Part shown: positions 1 through 8,274 of the stretch, one piece after another
Numbering within the stretch: the first letter of the stretch is position 1
Layout: each line of letters opens with the position of its first letter
Source: Cribrihabitans marinus
Lineage (GTDB): Bacteria; Pseudomonadota; Alphaproteobacteria; Rhodobacterales; Rhodobacteraceae
DNA: 64,000 bases
Assembly: GCF_900109035.1 (NCBI RefSeq)
Contig: NZ_FNYD01000013.1
Span: forward strand, 19,716-83,715
Direction: 5' to 3'
The notes under the pieces: model-generated
What the model saw: the letters and a program-made list of their open reading frames with translations, nothing else
What the model was told of the DNA's origin: nothing
Database searches by the model: none
Translations under genes and position numbers: made by a program

Positions 1-2235
1 TCGCGGCATGTCATCGCTGACATAGCGGTCGTCGCCGATAGCCGTGTCGGTGATGTGGCCGCGCCCTGTCATGCCGCCGCGGTGCGTGCGCTGACCGAGG
101 CGGGCTATGGTGTCATTGTCGTTCCTGTCCTCGCCGACACGATCCGCGCCGACCCCTACCGGATGGACCCCGCCATGCGGGACCTGTTGCAATCCGGCGC
201 AGTCCGGCGCGTGGCCTCCGGGGCATCGGTCGAATGTACGCTGGCACTGGCGTTCGACGCCCGCCTGTTCGCTGCCACGCCCGAGGCCGCGCCGCGGATC
301 CGCGCCAGTCACCGGCTTGTCACCGTCGAGCGCCCGGCGGCCCTGGCGTCTCTGGACCGGCCCGCGTTGGAGCGGGTGAGGGCACGGGCGGAAACCCTGC
401 TGGGAGGGCCCGTCATCTGGTGTCCGACCTCGATCACCGCGCGGGACGCTCTTGTCCATGTCGCGCCGGACTGGCCCGTAACGGAACAGGACTGGCACTC
501 GGTTGCCCCGGACCTGTCGCATGTGCGACCCGACGCGGCAGAGCGGGCGAGGCCGACCATCGGCCGCGCCCGTATCGCGCGGGCGCGGCCGGCCGCGGCC
601 TGGCCCAGGGCGTTCCTGGCGACCCCGTTTGTCACCCTCAGGGAACGGGGCGGCGACACCGACGACGCGCCGCAATGGCCGCAGGCCGCGCCGCTGGAGC
701 GGTGGCCGGACAGTGCGATTTCCCTGGCCGATTTCTTCGCAAGGCTGGATCTGCTGGCCAATCCGGACATCGCCCGCGATGACCCGCTGCCGGTCGAGGC
801 GTTGATGGCCCTGTCCGCCGGCGTGGTGCCGTGCCTGCCGGAAAGCTACCGCGATCTGTTTCGCGGTGCTGCCGTCTATGGCACTGACGCGGAACTGGTC
901 CGGGCAATCATCGACCTGAAGATGGATCCCGACCTGATGGGCGCGGCGCGGCAAAGCGGGGCGGCCCTGTTGCGGGAAGTCTTTGCGCCGGATCATTTCG
1001 TGGCACGCGTCGAGGCGCTGATCGGGCCGCCCGCGATGCAGCCCTTTGCCCCGGCGGTGCATGCCGAGCCGTCGGCGCGCGTGCTCTTCTACTCGACCAA
1101 CGGCATCGGAATGGGCCACCTGACCCGGCAGCTGGCCGTGGCGCGGCGGTTGCCGGAACGGGTGCAGCCGGTCTTTGTCAGCCATTCCCGCGCCGTGGCC
1201 ATCGTGCGCGGGTTGGGGTTCGTGGCCGAGCATTTGCCGTATCACGCGGCCTATGGCCAGGCGCGGGCGCATTGGAATGTCCATCTGTCGCAGGCGCTGA
1301 CCGCCGCCTTTGCGTTCTACCGGCCGCAGGCCATCGTGTTTGACGGCAACGTGCCCTTCAGGGGATTGCTGGAGGCACTGTCGAACCGGCCCGGTATGGC
1401 ATCGGTCTGGATCCGCCGGGCGATGTGGGGGCCGGGCCGGGATCTCGAGGCGCTGGACCGCGCCCGGGCGTTCGACCTTGTGATCGAGCCGCGGGATCCG
1501 GCCTGGTCCCGCGACACCGGGCCGACCGTTGCGCGCGAGGCGGATGTGCGCCTGGTGCCGCCGGTCCGCATCCTGGATCGCGACGAAATGCCAAGCCGGG
1601 CCGAGGCCTGCGCTGCGCTGGGCCTGGACCCTGCCGCGACCAACCTGCTGGTCGCCACCGGGTCGGGCAACAATTTCGACATGGCCGCCGTTACAAGACG
1701 CGTCATCGAGAGGCTGCAGGGCCGCGCCGGGCTGGGGCTGGCCGTCGCCGAATGGCAGATCGCGCAGGACCGGATGGAACTGCCACAGGGTGTCGCGCGC
1801 CTGACCGGGTTCCCGTTCGCACAATACCTGCCGGCCTTCGACGCGGCCGTCGCGACCCCCGGCTACAACACGTTCTGCGAGCATCTGGCGTGTGGCCTGC
1901 CGACGCTCTGGCTGCCCAACGAGCATGCCCAGATGGACCGCCAGATCGATCGTGCGCGGTTCGCCGTCGAGTCCCGCATCGGCCTCATGCTGCGCCACGA
2001 CGCGCCCTTCGGCGTGAGCGAGGCGCTTGACCGGTTGCTCGACCCCGATCAACGGGCCGGCATGGCCGAGGCCGGCACCACGCTGGCGGCAACATGCATG
2101 ACCCGCAACGGGGCAGGCGATATCGCGGATATCGTCGCCGACCTCGCCGTGTCGACCATTGCGCGGCTGCATGCGGCGGACGGGACCGAGCATGCAAACC
2201 CACCGATCCAGCCTGCAGCGGCACCGGCCGGTTGA
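1..2235 (+). CDS. Glycosyltransferase with C-terminal GT28/MurG-like domain (5' partial)
   Basis: The reading frame is open from the first base, so the start codon lies upstream of the window; an internal GTG at 55 is only an arbitrary start. About 745 residues are visible. The C-terminal half (from about nt 1075) reads as a GT-B fold of the MurG/UDP-glycosyltransferase kind. It has a glycine-rich N-terminal strand and loop (STNGIGMGHLTRQ), and near nt 1850-1950 a nucleotide-sugar site resembling MurG (TPGYNTFCEHLACGLPTLWLP, of which the G-Y-N and C-G-L-P residues are the telling ones). The N-terminal half also looks like the second lobe of a GT4-type transferase, ending in a CLPESYRDLF stretch. 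It is probably a cytoplasmic two-module glycosyltransferase for surface polysaccharide or glycolipid. Donor and acceptor cannot be read from the sequence. The gene ends 311 bp before the sugar operon and seems unrelated to it. Confidence 0.75.
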   Translation, partial: SRHVIADIAVVADSRVGDVAAPCHAAAVRALTEAGYGVIVVPVLADTIRADPYRMDPAMRDLLQSGAVRRVASGASVECTLALAFDARLFAATPEAAPRIRASHRLVTVERPAALASLDRPALERVRARAETLLGGPVIWCPTSITARDALVHVAPDWPVTEQDWHSVAPDLSHVRPDAAERARPTIGRARIARARPAAAWPRAFLATPFVTLRERGGDTDDAPQWPQAAPLERWPDSAISLADFFARLDLLANPDIARDDPLPVEALMALSAGVVPCLPESYRDLFRGAAVYGTDAELVRAIIDLKMDPDLMGAARQSGAALLREVFAPDHFVARVEALIGPPAMQPFAPAVHAEPSARVLFYSTNGIGMGHLTRQLAVARRLPERVQPVFVSHSRAVAIVRGLGFVAEHLPYHAAYGQARAHWNVHLSQALTAAFAFYRPQAIVFDGNVPFRGLLEALSNRPGMASVWIRRAMWGPGRDLEALDRARAFDLVIEPRDPAWSRDTGPTVAREADVRLVPPVRILDRDEMPSRAEACAALGLDPAATNLLVATGSGNNFDMAAVTRRVIERLQGRAGLGLAVAEWQIAQDRMELPQGVARLTGFPFAQYLPAFDAAVATPGYNTFCEHLACGLPTLWLPNEHAQMDRQIDRARFAVESRIGLMLRHDAPFGVSEALDRLLDPDQRAGMAEAGTTLAATCMTRNGAGDIADIVADLAVSTIARLHAADGTEHANPPIQPAAAPAG

Positions 2236-2447
2236 CGCCGCTTTGCCGGCGTTCGACGGGGCGGGCGATTCCGGCATCCAGATTCGCACCCGCCACGCCG
2301 CAAGGGCTGTCCGAGTCCGTCGGGGAATCAACTTGGGCGGGCAGGGTGAATGATTCGCCCGGGCGAAGAAGTGTATCAATGGAAAGCCGTTAATCTGTTA
2401 TATTTCAGGTAACTGGGGGTCAAAATTAAACCACATTGTAACCAAAA

Positions 2448-2501
2448 TGATGTTCGTACCTCAGGAATTTCTTGACCTGATGTACGTAACTCACCTAGCG
2501 T
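2448..2501 (+). promoter_or_regulatory. Probable promoter with two CG-centred operators upstream of the sugar ABC operon
   Basis: The 311-bp gap 2236-2546 holds no gene. It contains two 16-bp imperfect palindromes 30 bp apart, TGATGTTCGTACCTCA (2448-2463) and TGATGTACGTAACTCA (2478-2493). They share 13 of 16 bases, and both have TGA/TCA outer arms and a central CG, which is typical of LacI-family operators. A sigma70-like pair, TTGACC (2472-2477) and TAGCGT (2496-2501) with an 18-bp spacer, brackets the second palindrome, so a bound repressor would block RNA polymerase. The LacI-family gene at 9902 is the natural candidate. The -10 hexamer is weak. Confidence 0.55.
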
Positions 2502-2546
2502 TTCGCCAAGGGCGCGTGGGAGATGCGTCCAGACAGGGAGGACGTT

Positions 2547-3866
2547 ATGAAGAAGCTGAATGCCGCCGCCATCGGTGCGGTGCTGATGGGCTCTGTGAGC
2601 GCGCCGACGCTGGCCGCCGCAGAGAACCTGACACTTTGCTGGGCCGCCTGGGATCCGGCGAATGCCTTGGTCGAACTGTCCAAGGAATTCGAGGCCGAGT
2701 CCGGCCATACGATGAATTTCGAATTCGTGCCCTGGCCCAATTTCGCGGACCGGATGCTGAACGAGCTGAACTCGGGCGGCAAGCTCTGCGACCTCCTGAT
2801 CGGCGACAGCCAGTGGATCGGCGGCGGTGCCGAGAACGGGCATTACGTCAAGCTGAACGACTTCTTCGACGCCGAAGGCATCAGCATGGACGATTTCGCC
2901 CCTGCGACGGTCTATGCCTATTCCACGTGGCCCAAGGGCACGCCCAACTACTATGCGCTGCCGGCGATGGGCGACGCGAACGCCTGGTTCTATCGCAGGG
3001 ACTGGTTCGAGCGCGACGACATCAAGGCTGCCTACAAGGAAGCCACGGGCCAGGAGCTGCGCGAGCCGCAATCGCAGAAGGAAATGCTGCAGATCGCGCA
3101 ATTCTTCCAGGAGCGCGAGATCGACGGCAAGACCGTCTATGGCGCCGCGATCTTCACCGAGCGCGGCTCGGAGGGGATCACGATGGGTGTCACCTCGGCC
3201 CTGTACCCGTGGGGGTTCAAGTACGAGAACACGCCGGGATCCTACGACATGGACGGTGCGGTGAACTCGCCCGAGGCGGTCGAGGCGCTGGAATTCTACA
3301 AGGAGTTCTACGAGACTGCGACGCCGCCGGGATACACCAATTCCTACATGGGCGAGTCGCTGGACGCGTTCAAATCCGGCCAGGTCGCGATGGCGATGAA
3401 CTGGTTCGCGTTCTTCCCGGGCCTCTATGCAGATCCGAATACCGGCGGCGACAAGATCGGCTTTTTCGTGAACCCGCCGCAGAACCAGGAAGGTTCGACC
3501 CTGGGCGGGCAGGGCATTTCGGTCGTGTCCTATTCCGACAAGCAGGACGCCGCGCTGGAATACATCAAGTGGTTCGCCCAGCCCGAGGTGCAGGCCAAGT
3601 GGTGGGAGCTTGGCGGCTACTCGGCGCATAACTCGGTTCTGAACGACCCAGGCTTCACCGACAGCGCGCCATTTGCCGGCGACTTCCTCGAGGCGATGGG
3701 CGCGGTGCAGGATTTCTGGCAGGAGCCGGCCTATGCCGAGTTGCTGCTGGCCATGCAGAAGCGCGTCCACGACTACGTGGTGGCCGATCAGGGCACTGCG
3801 CAGGAGGCCCTCGACAAGCTGATCGAGGACTGGACGGAAGTCTTCGAGGACGAAGGCAAGCTCTGA
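2547..3866 (+). CDS. Sugar/polyol ABC transporter, periplasmic substrate-binding protein (MalE-type)
   Basis: A 439-residue extracellular solute-binding protein of family 1. The ATG at 2547 is chosen because AGGGAGG lies 5 nt upstream and it gives a Sec signal peptide (KK, then a hydrophobic stretch ending in LAAAEN). An in-frame ATG at 2523 lacks both. The mature part has the family pattern: the early LxxCWAAWDPAN segment, a GDSQWIGGGAENG loop, YALPAMGDANAWFYR, and late WFAQPEVQAKWWELGG. It should deliver a sugar or sugar alcohol in the periplasm to the permeases at 3982 and 4926. A stem-loop follows the stop codon and probably sets its high expression relative to the permeases. The ligand is not readable. 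The linked kinase, epimerases and XylAB point to a pentose or polyol. Confidence 0.9.
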   Translation: MKKLNAAAIGAVLMGSVSAPTLAAAENLTLCWAAWDPANALVELSKEFEAESGHTMNFEFVPWPNFADRMLNELNSGGKLCDLLIGDSQWIGGGAENGHYVKLNDFFDAEGISMDDFAPATVYAYSTWPKGTPNYYALPAMGDANAWFYRRDWFERDDIKAAYKEATGQELREPQSQKEMLQIAQFFQEREIDGKTVYGAAIFTERGSEGITMGVTSALYPWGFKYENTPGSYDMDGAVNSPEAVEALEFYKEFYETATPPGYTNSYMGESLDAFKSGQVAMAMNWFAFFPGLYADPNTGGDKIGFFVNPPQNQEGSTLGGQGISVVSYSDKQDAALEYIKWFAQPEVQAKWWELGGYSAHNSVLNDPGFTDSAPFAGDFLEAMGAVQDFWQEPAYAELLLAMQKRVHDYVVADQGTAQEALDKLIEDWTEVFEDEGKL

Positions 3867-3879
3867 GCCATGTCTTCCG

Positions 3880-3905
3880 GTCGGGTCCGGACGTCCGGGC
3901 CCGAC
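3880..3905 (+). other. Intercistronic stem-loop after the substrate-binding protein gene
   Basis: GTCGGGTCCGGA (3880-3891) pairs with TCCGGGCCCGAC (3894-3905), with one G-U wobble. No T-run follows, so this is more likely an mRNA-stabilising or partially attenuating hairpin than a full terminator. It fits the usual need for excess binding protein. The surrounding 115-bp gap has no other feature I can support. Confidence 0.5.
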
Positions 3906-3981
3906 ACCCCATCCGGCGCGCGGCGGTTCAAGCCGATGAACGCCGTCCGCATCCGAAATCGGACCAGACCGGGCAGGACCA

Positions 3982-4929
3982 ATGTCAAACGGCACAATGG
4001 ATCGCGTTGCTTCGGCAACCCCCCCTCGAGTTGCGCGCAAGGTCCGGGGCCTGTCGGATCGCGCGATCGCCTGGATCTTCGTGGCCCCCACGATCTTTCT
4101 GCTGCTGGCGATCAACATCTTTCCGCTGATCTGGACGATCCAGCTGAGCTTTACCGACTACAAGGCCAACCGCATCGGTCGCGAGGTCAAGAATATCGGC
4201 CTGCGCAATTACGAGCGCATCCTGACCGACACCGATATCTGGCTGAACATGCAGGCCACGGCGCATTTCCTGTTCTGGACGATCTTCTTCCAGGTGCTGA
4301 TCGGGTTCACGCTGGCCTGGTTGATCAACCGAAAATTCAAAGGCAACGACCTGTGGACCACCATCATCGTTCTGCCGATGATGCTGTCGCCGGCGGTGGT
4401 CGGGAATTTCTGGAAATTCCTGTACCAACCGCAGATCGGGCTGTTCAACTACATCGTCGCCTTCTTCACCGGCAAGGAGCCGTCGAGCTTCGAGATGCTG
4501 GGGTCGGTGCAGTTGGCGCCCTGGTCGATCGTGATCGTCGACACCTGGATGTGGACGCCTTTCGTGATGCTGATCTGCCTCGCCGGGCTGCGCTCGATAC
4601 CGGATTACATCTACGAGGCCGCCGAGATCGACCGCGCGTCGAAGCTCCGGCAGTTTTTTACCATAACCATTCCGATGGTGCTGCCCTTCCTGATGCTGGC
4701 GGTGCTGTTCCGGGGCATCGAGAATTTCAAGATGTTCGACCTGGTGGTGCAGCTGACCGGCGGCGGGCCCGGATCGACGACCGAGCTGACCTCGATCAAC
4801 CTCAAGCGTGAGGCGTTCGAAAAGTGGCGCACCGGCTATGCCTCGGCCTATGCGATCATCCTGTTCGTGACGGTGTTCGGGCTGGCCAGCATCTACGTGA
4901 AGGCCCTCAACAAGGTGAAAGAGAGATGA
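3982..4929 (+). CDS. Sugar ABC transporter permease (MalF-type)
   Basis: A 315-residue inner-membrane permease of the binding-protein-dependent family. The first transmembrane segment is around residues 28-50 (AWIFVAPTIFLLLAIN), followed by five more hydrophobic segments. The EAA cytoplasmic loop that docks with the ATPase is visible near nt 4615 (YEAAEIDRASKLRQFF), with the conserved EAA---G region followed by TIPMVLPF. The ATG at 3982 gives the expected short cytoplasmic N-terminus, but its Shine-Dalgarno sequence is weak. It pairs with the next gene, whose ATG overlaps this stop codon (ATGA), so the two are translationally coupled. Confidence 0.9.
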   Translation: MSNGTMDRVASATPPRVARKVRGLSDRAIAWIFVAPTIFLLLAINIFPLIWTIQLSFTDYKANRIGREVKNIGLRNYERILTDTDIWLNMQATAHFLFWTIFFQVLIGFTLAWLINRKFKGNDLWTTIIVLPMMLSPAVVGNFWKFLYQPQIGLFNYIVAFFTGKEPSSFEMLGSVQLAPWSIVIVDTWMWTPFVMLICLAGLRSIPDYIYEAAEIDRASKLRQFFTITIPMVLPFLMLAVLFRGIENFKMFDLVVQLTGGGPGSTTELTSINLKREAFEKWRTGYASAYAIILFVTVFGLASIYVKALNKVKER

Positions 4930-5864
4930 GCAGCTTTTCCATCACCGAACCGTCGGGCCGGTCCAAGTGGTTCGCCGGCACGCTGGTCGTCCTCTATGCG
5001 CTGATCACCATGGTGCCGCTGGTCTGGATCATGCTGACCGGGTTCAAGTCGCCGGCCGACGCCATCAGCTATCCGCCCAAGGTGGTGTTCGACCCCACGC
5101 TGGAAGGCTACGTCAACCTGTTCACCACACGCACGCGCCAGACCCAGGACTTCCTGGCCGAAAACCCGCCCGTGACCTGGGCCGACGAGATCGTCCGCCA
5201 GTATGACATGGTGATCGTCGGGCCGTCGAAATTCGGCGAGCGCTTCATGAACTCGGTCATCATCGGGTTCGGCTCGACCTTTCTGTCGGTCTTTCTGGGC
5301 ACGCTGGCGGCCTATGCGTTCAGCCGCTTCAAGATCCCGCTGGCCGACGACCTGCTGTTCTTCATCCTCAGCACGCGGATGATGCCACCCATCGCCGTCG
5401 CCATCCCGATCTTCCTGATGTATCGGCAGCTGGGGCTGTCGGACACCCATCTGGGCATGATCCTGCTCTACACCGCGGTCAATATCAGCCTGGCGGTGTG
5501 GCTGCTCAAGGGTTTCATCGACGAGATCCCGCGCGAATACGAAGAGGCGGCGCTGATCGACGGCTACACGCGGTTCCAGGCGTTCTACAAGGTGGTCCTG
5601 CCGCAGGCGGCGACGGGCATCGCCTCGACCGCGATCTTCTGCCTGATCTTCGCCTGGAACGAATATGCCTTCGCTGTGCTGCTGACCTCGGCCACGGCGC
5701 AGACGGCGCCACCCTTCATTCCGACCATCATCGGCATCGGCGGCCTGGACTGGCCCGCGGTGGCCGCCGGCGCCACGATCTTCCTGCTGCCGGTCATGGT
5801 CTTCACCATCCTGCTGCGCAAGCACCTGCTGCGCGGGATCACATTCGGAGCGGTGCGGAAATGA
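4926..5864 (+). CDS. Sugar ABC transporter permease (MalG-type)
   Basis: A 312-residue inner-membrane permease. The ATG at 4926 overlaps the preceding stop codon; longer in-frame starts inside the upstream gene are ignored. Its MalG-type features are an N-terminal anchor (LVVLYALITMVPLVWIM), a long periplasmic stretch of about 80 residues, and the EAA loop near nt 5540 (YEEAALIDGYTRFQAFYKVVLP), where E-A-A and the following G are visible. The last segment is a hydrophobic helix before LLRKHLLRGITFGAVRK. It forms the transmembrane heterodimer with the 3982 product. Confidence 0.92.
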   Translation: MSSFSITEPSGRSKWFAGTLVVLYALITMVPLVWIMLTGFKSPADAISYPPKVVFDPTLEGYVNLFTTRTRQTQDFLAENPPVTWADEIVRQYDMVIVGPSKFGERFMNSVIIGFGSTFLSVFLGTLAAYAFSRFKIPLADDLLFFILSTRMMPPIAVAIPIFLMYRQLGLSDTHLGMILLYTAVNISLAVWLLKGFIDEIPREYEEAALIDGYTRFQAFYKVVLPQAATGIASTAIFCLIFAWNEYAFAVLLTSATAQTAPPFIPTIIGIGGLDWPAVAAGATIFLLPVMVFTILLRKHLLRGITFGAVRK

Positions 5865-6172
5865 GCAACTCGCCATTTGACCCCGACAAGAGCCTGACCG
5901 AGGCCCAGCTGGAACGCGAGCGCGCCGGTGCTCCCAGGCCCGTCGTCGAAGACACCAGCGGCGATCCCGACGAAGGTTATCGCGCCCATCCCGCCGCGCG
6001 CATCTTCGTGCGCGGCCCGTGGGAGATGGCCGCCACCATCATCATCGCGGTGGGGGTGTTCATGCTGATGCAGCCCTTCGTGATGTGGGCCTACACCTAT
6101 TCCTTCTTCGTGACGCTGATCGGGACGGTGATGTTCATCGTTGTCAGCCACTTTCCCGAGGGGCGCGACTGA
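5861..6172 (+). CDS. Small two-helix membrane protein of the sugar ABC operon
   Basis: A 103-residue protein with ATGA overlap at its start and TGATG overlap at its end, so it sits firmly inside the transporter operon. Residues 1-45 are polar and charged (NSPFDPDKSLTEAQLERERA). Two hydrophobic helices follow, at about 50-72 and 76-96, separated by a short WAYTYSFF turn, with a short SHFPEGRD tail. The position between permease and ATPase genes resembles the small membrane proteins (DUF2160-like, GlpU) of some alphaproteobacterial glycerol transporters, but I cannot confirm homology. A role as an accessory subunit or assembly factor is inference from context. Confidence 0.75.
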   Translation: MSNSPFDPDKSLTEAQLERERAGAPRPVVEDTSGDPDEGYRAHPAARIFVRGPWEMAATIIIAVGVFMLMQPFVMWAYTYSFFVTLIGTVMFIVVSHFPEGRD

Positions 6173-7269
6173 TGGCCGAGATCGTGATCCGGAACGTGCG
6201 CAAGGAGTTCGGCGATTTCGTCGCCGTCCGCGAAAGCTCGTTCACCATCGAGGATGGCGAGTTCTTCATGCTGCTGGGGCCGTCGGGCTGCGGCAAGACG
6301 ACGACGCTGAGAATGATCGCGGGGCTGGAGCTGCCGACTTCGGGCGAGATCTATCTCGACGGCGAGGAGATCAGCCAGCGCCCGCCCTCGCAGAGGGACA
6401 TCGCCTTCGTGTTCCAGATGTTCGCGCTCTACCCGCATTTGAACGTGCGCAAGAATATCTCGTATCCGCTGGTCTCGCAGGGGATGCCCCGGGCGCAGGT
6501 GCGCGAGAAGGTGGCCGAGGTGGCGCGGATCCTGGGGATCGAGGACATTCTCAACCGGCCGGTGGGCGGCCTCTCGGGCGGCGACCGGCAGCGCGTGGCG
6601 CTGGGGCGGGCCATCGTGCGCGAGCCCAAGGCCTTCATGATGGACGAGCCCCTGGGCGCGCTGGACGCCGAGTTCCGCGAGCACATGGCCGAGGAGCTGC
6701 GCGCCCTGCATGACCGGATGGGGGCCACGACCGTCTATGTCACCCATGATCAGCTCGAGGCGATGCAGATGGGCGACAAGATCGTGGTGATGAACAATGC
6801 CGTGGTCGAGCAGTTCGGCCCGCCGCAGGAGATCTATGACAAGCCCGCGACCATGTTCGTGGCCGATTTCATCGGCTCGCCGCCGATGAACTTCCTGGAT
6901 TTCTCGGGCAAGCTCGCGCCCGGAGCCAGCCGCGTCAAACTGAACGGCCAGGCCTTTGACGTGCCCGCGCTGCGCGAGGGCGCGCAGGGCGACCTGGTCT
7001 TTGGCGTCCGGCCCGAGCATGTGCGGCTGTCCGACGATGGCGCCTATCGCGGCAAGGTTCTGGCTACCGAGTATCTGGGCACGACCCAGATCCTGACCAT
7101 CGAAACGCCCAACGGCGTGCTCAAGGCGCGGACCGGCGCGGAAAAGCCGGTCCGGGTCGGCGACACGCCGGCGCTGAGCTTTGTCGGCGAGACGGTGTCG
7201 CTCTTCGAGCGCAACAGCGGGCGGGCGCTGCGATCGGCGCTGAACGAGGGGGTGCTGGCCGATGGCTGA
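6172..7269 (+). CDS. Sugar ABC transporter ATPase 1 (MalK/UgpC-type)
   Basis: A 365-residue ABC ATPase. It has Walker A GPSGCGKTT at about residues 38-46, Q-loop FQMFALYPHL, signature LSGGDRQRVALGRA, Walker B FMMDEPLGALD and switch-loop histidine VTHDQLEAMQ. A C-terminal TOBE-type domain of about 120 residues includes GVRPEHVRL. The signature has D rather than Q at its fifth position. The ATG at 6172 shares one base with the previous stop. It powers the permease pair above. A second, different ATPase follows at once, as in GlpST-type systems, so the working transporter may carry an ATPase heterodimer. Confidence 0.9.
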   Translation: MAEIVIRNVRKEFGDFVAVRESSFTIEDGEFFMLLGPSGCGKTTTLRMIAGLELPTSGEIYLDGEEISQRPPSQRDIAFVFQMFALYPHLNVRKNISYPLVSQGMPRAQVREKVAEVARILGIEDILNRPVGGLSGGDRQRVALGRAIVREPKAFMMDEPLGALDAEFREHMAEELRALHDRMGATTVYVTHDQLEAMQMGDKIVVMNNAVVEQFGPPQEIYDKPATMFVADFIGSPPMNFLDFSGKLAPGASRVKLNGQAFDVPALREGAQGDLVFGVRPEHVRLSDDGAYRGKVLATEYLGTTQILTIETPNGVLKARTGAEKPVRVGDTPALSFVGETVSLFERNSGRALRSALNEGVLADG

Positions 7270-8260
7270 CGTGCAGCTGAGAAACGTGTCCAAGGCGTTC
7301 GGCCGCACCCGCGCGGTGATCGACATGGACCTGACGGTGCCCGACGGCTCTTTTGTCGTGTTGCTGGGGCCGACCGGCGCGGGCAAGACCACGACGCTGC
7401 GCCTGATCGCGGGGCTGGAAAAGGCCGATGCCGGGGATATCGAGATCGGAGGACGCCGGGTGAACACCGACACGCCCGCGCAGCGCGATGTGGCGATGGT
7501 GTTCCAGCAATACTCGCTCTACCCGCATATGAGCGTGCGCGACAACCTGGCCTTTCCGCTGCGCTCGCCGATCCTGAACACGCCCGAGGCCGAGATTACC
7601 CGCAAGGTGCAGGAGGTGGCCGAGGTTCTGCACATCCCGCACAAGCTGGACAACAAGGCCACGGAGCTGTCGGGCGGCGAGATGCAGCGGGTCTCGATCG
7701 GCCGGGCGCTGGTGCGGGATCCCGCGATCTACCTGATGGACGAGCCGCTCAGCTCGCTGGACGCCAAGCTGCGGGCCGATCTGCGGATCGAGCTGAAGCG
7801 GATCCATGCCGAGCTGGCCGCGACCCTGCTCTATGTGACGCATGACCAGATCGAGGCGATGACGATGGCCAGCCATGTGGGCGTCCTCGACCGGGGCCGG
7901 CTGGTGCAGTTCGGCACCCCGCGCGAGATCTACGAGAACCCGCGCACGACCTATGTAGCAGCACGGCTGGGCCAGCCGCGGATCAACCTTCTGCCTGTCG
8001 GCCTGCTGGGCGAGGCGGCGCCGGAGGGCGCGCAGCGCGTGGGCCTGCGGCCCGAGAATATCCGCCACGGGGCGGGGCGGGACGCCACCGTGGTGCGCGT
8101 CGAGCACCTGGGCGACCAGACCCGGCTGCATCTGAAGTTGGCGGATCACGATGTGATCACCCTGGCCGATCCCCATACCCCGCTGTCACCGGGCGAGACC
8201 ATCCAGATCGCCGCCCACAACCCGCTGTTCTTCGACGCCCGGGGCGCACGCATCACCTGA
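7262..8260 (+). CDS. Sugar ABC transporter ATPase 2
   Basis: A 332-residue ABC ATPase overlapping the previous gene by 8 bp. It has Walker A GPTGAGKTT, Q-loop FQQYSLYPHM, signature LSGGEMQRVSIGRA, Walker B YLMDEPLSSLD and the VTHDQIEAMT switch, then a shorter C-terminal regulatory domain (VGLRPENIRH). It differs clearly from its neighbour in the helical subdomain and C-terminus, so it is not a recent duplication. Two non-identical ATPases in one transporter operon suggest a heterodimeric motor. The alternative is that each serves a different permease pair. Confidence 0.9.
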   Translation: MADVQLRNVSKAFGRTRAVIDMDLTVPDGSFVVLLGPTGAGKTTTLRLIAGLEKADAGDIEIGGRRVNTDTPAQRDVAMVFQQYSLYPHMSVRDNLAFPLRSPILNTPEAEITRKVQEVAEVLHIPHKLDNKATELSGGEMQRVSIGRALVRDPAIYLMDEPLSSLDAKLRADLRIELKRIHAELAATLLYVTHDQIEAMTMASHVGVLDRGRLVQFGTPREIYENPRTTYVAARLGQPRINLLPVGLLGEAAPEGAQRVGLRPENIRHGAGRDATVVRVEHLGDQTRLHLKLADHDVITLADPHTPLSPGETIQIAAHNPLFFDARGARIT

Positions 8261-8274
8261 GGGAGCAACTTGTC

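Noticed and set aside
2376..4118. A 580-codon open frame on the minus strand opposite the binding-protein gene
   Set aside because: It is an antisense shadow. The plus strand has a clear solute-binding protein with signal peptide and ribosome site, and high third-position GC keeps the opposite frame open.
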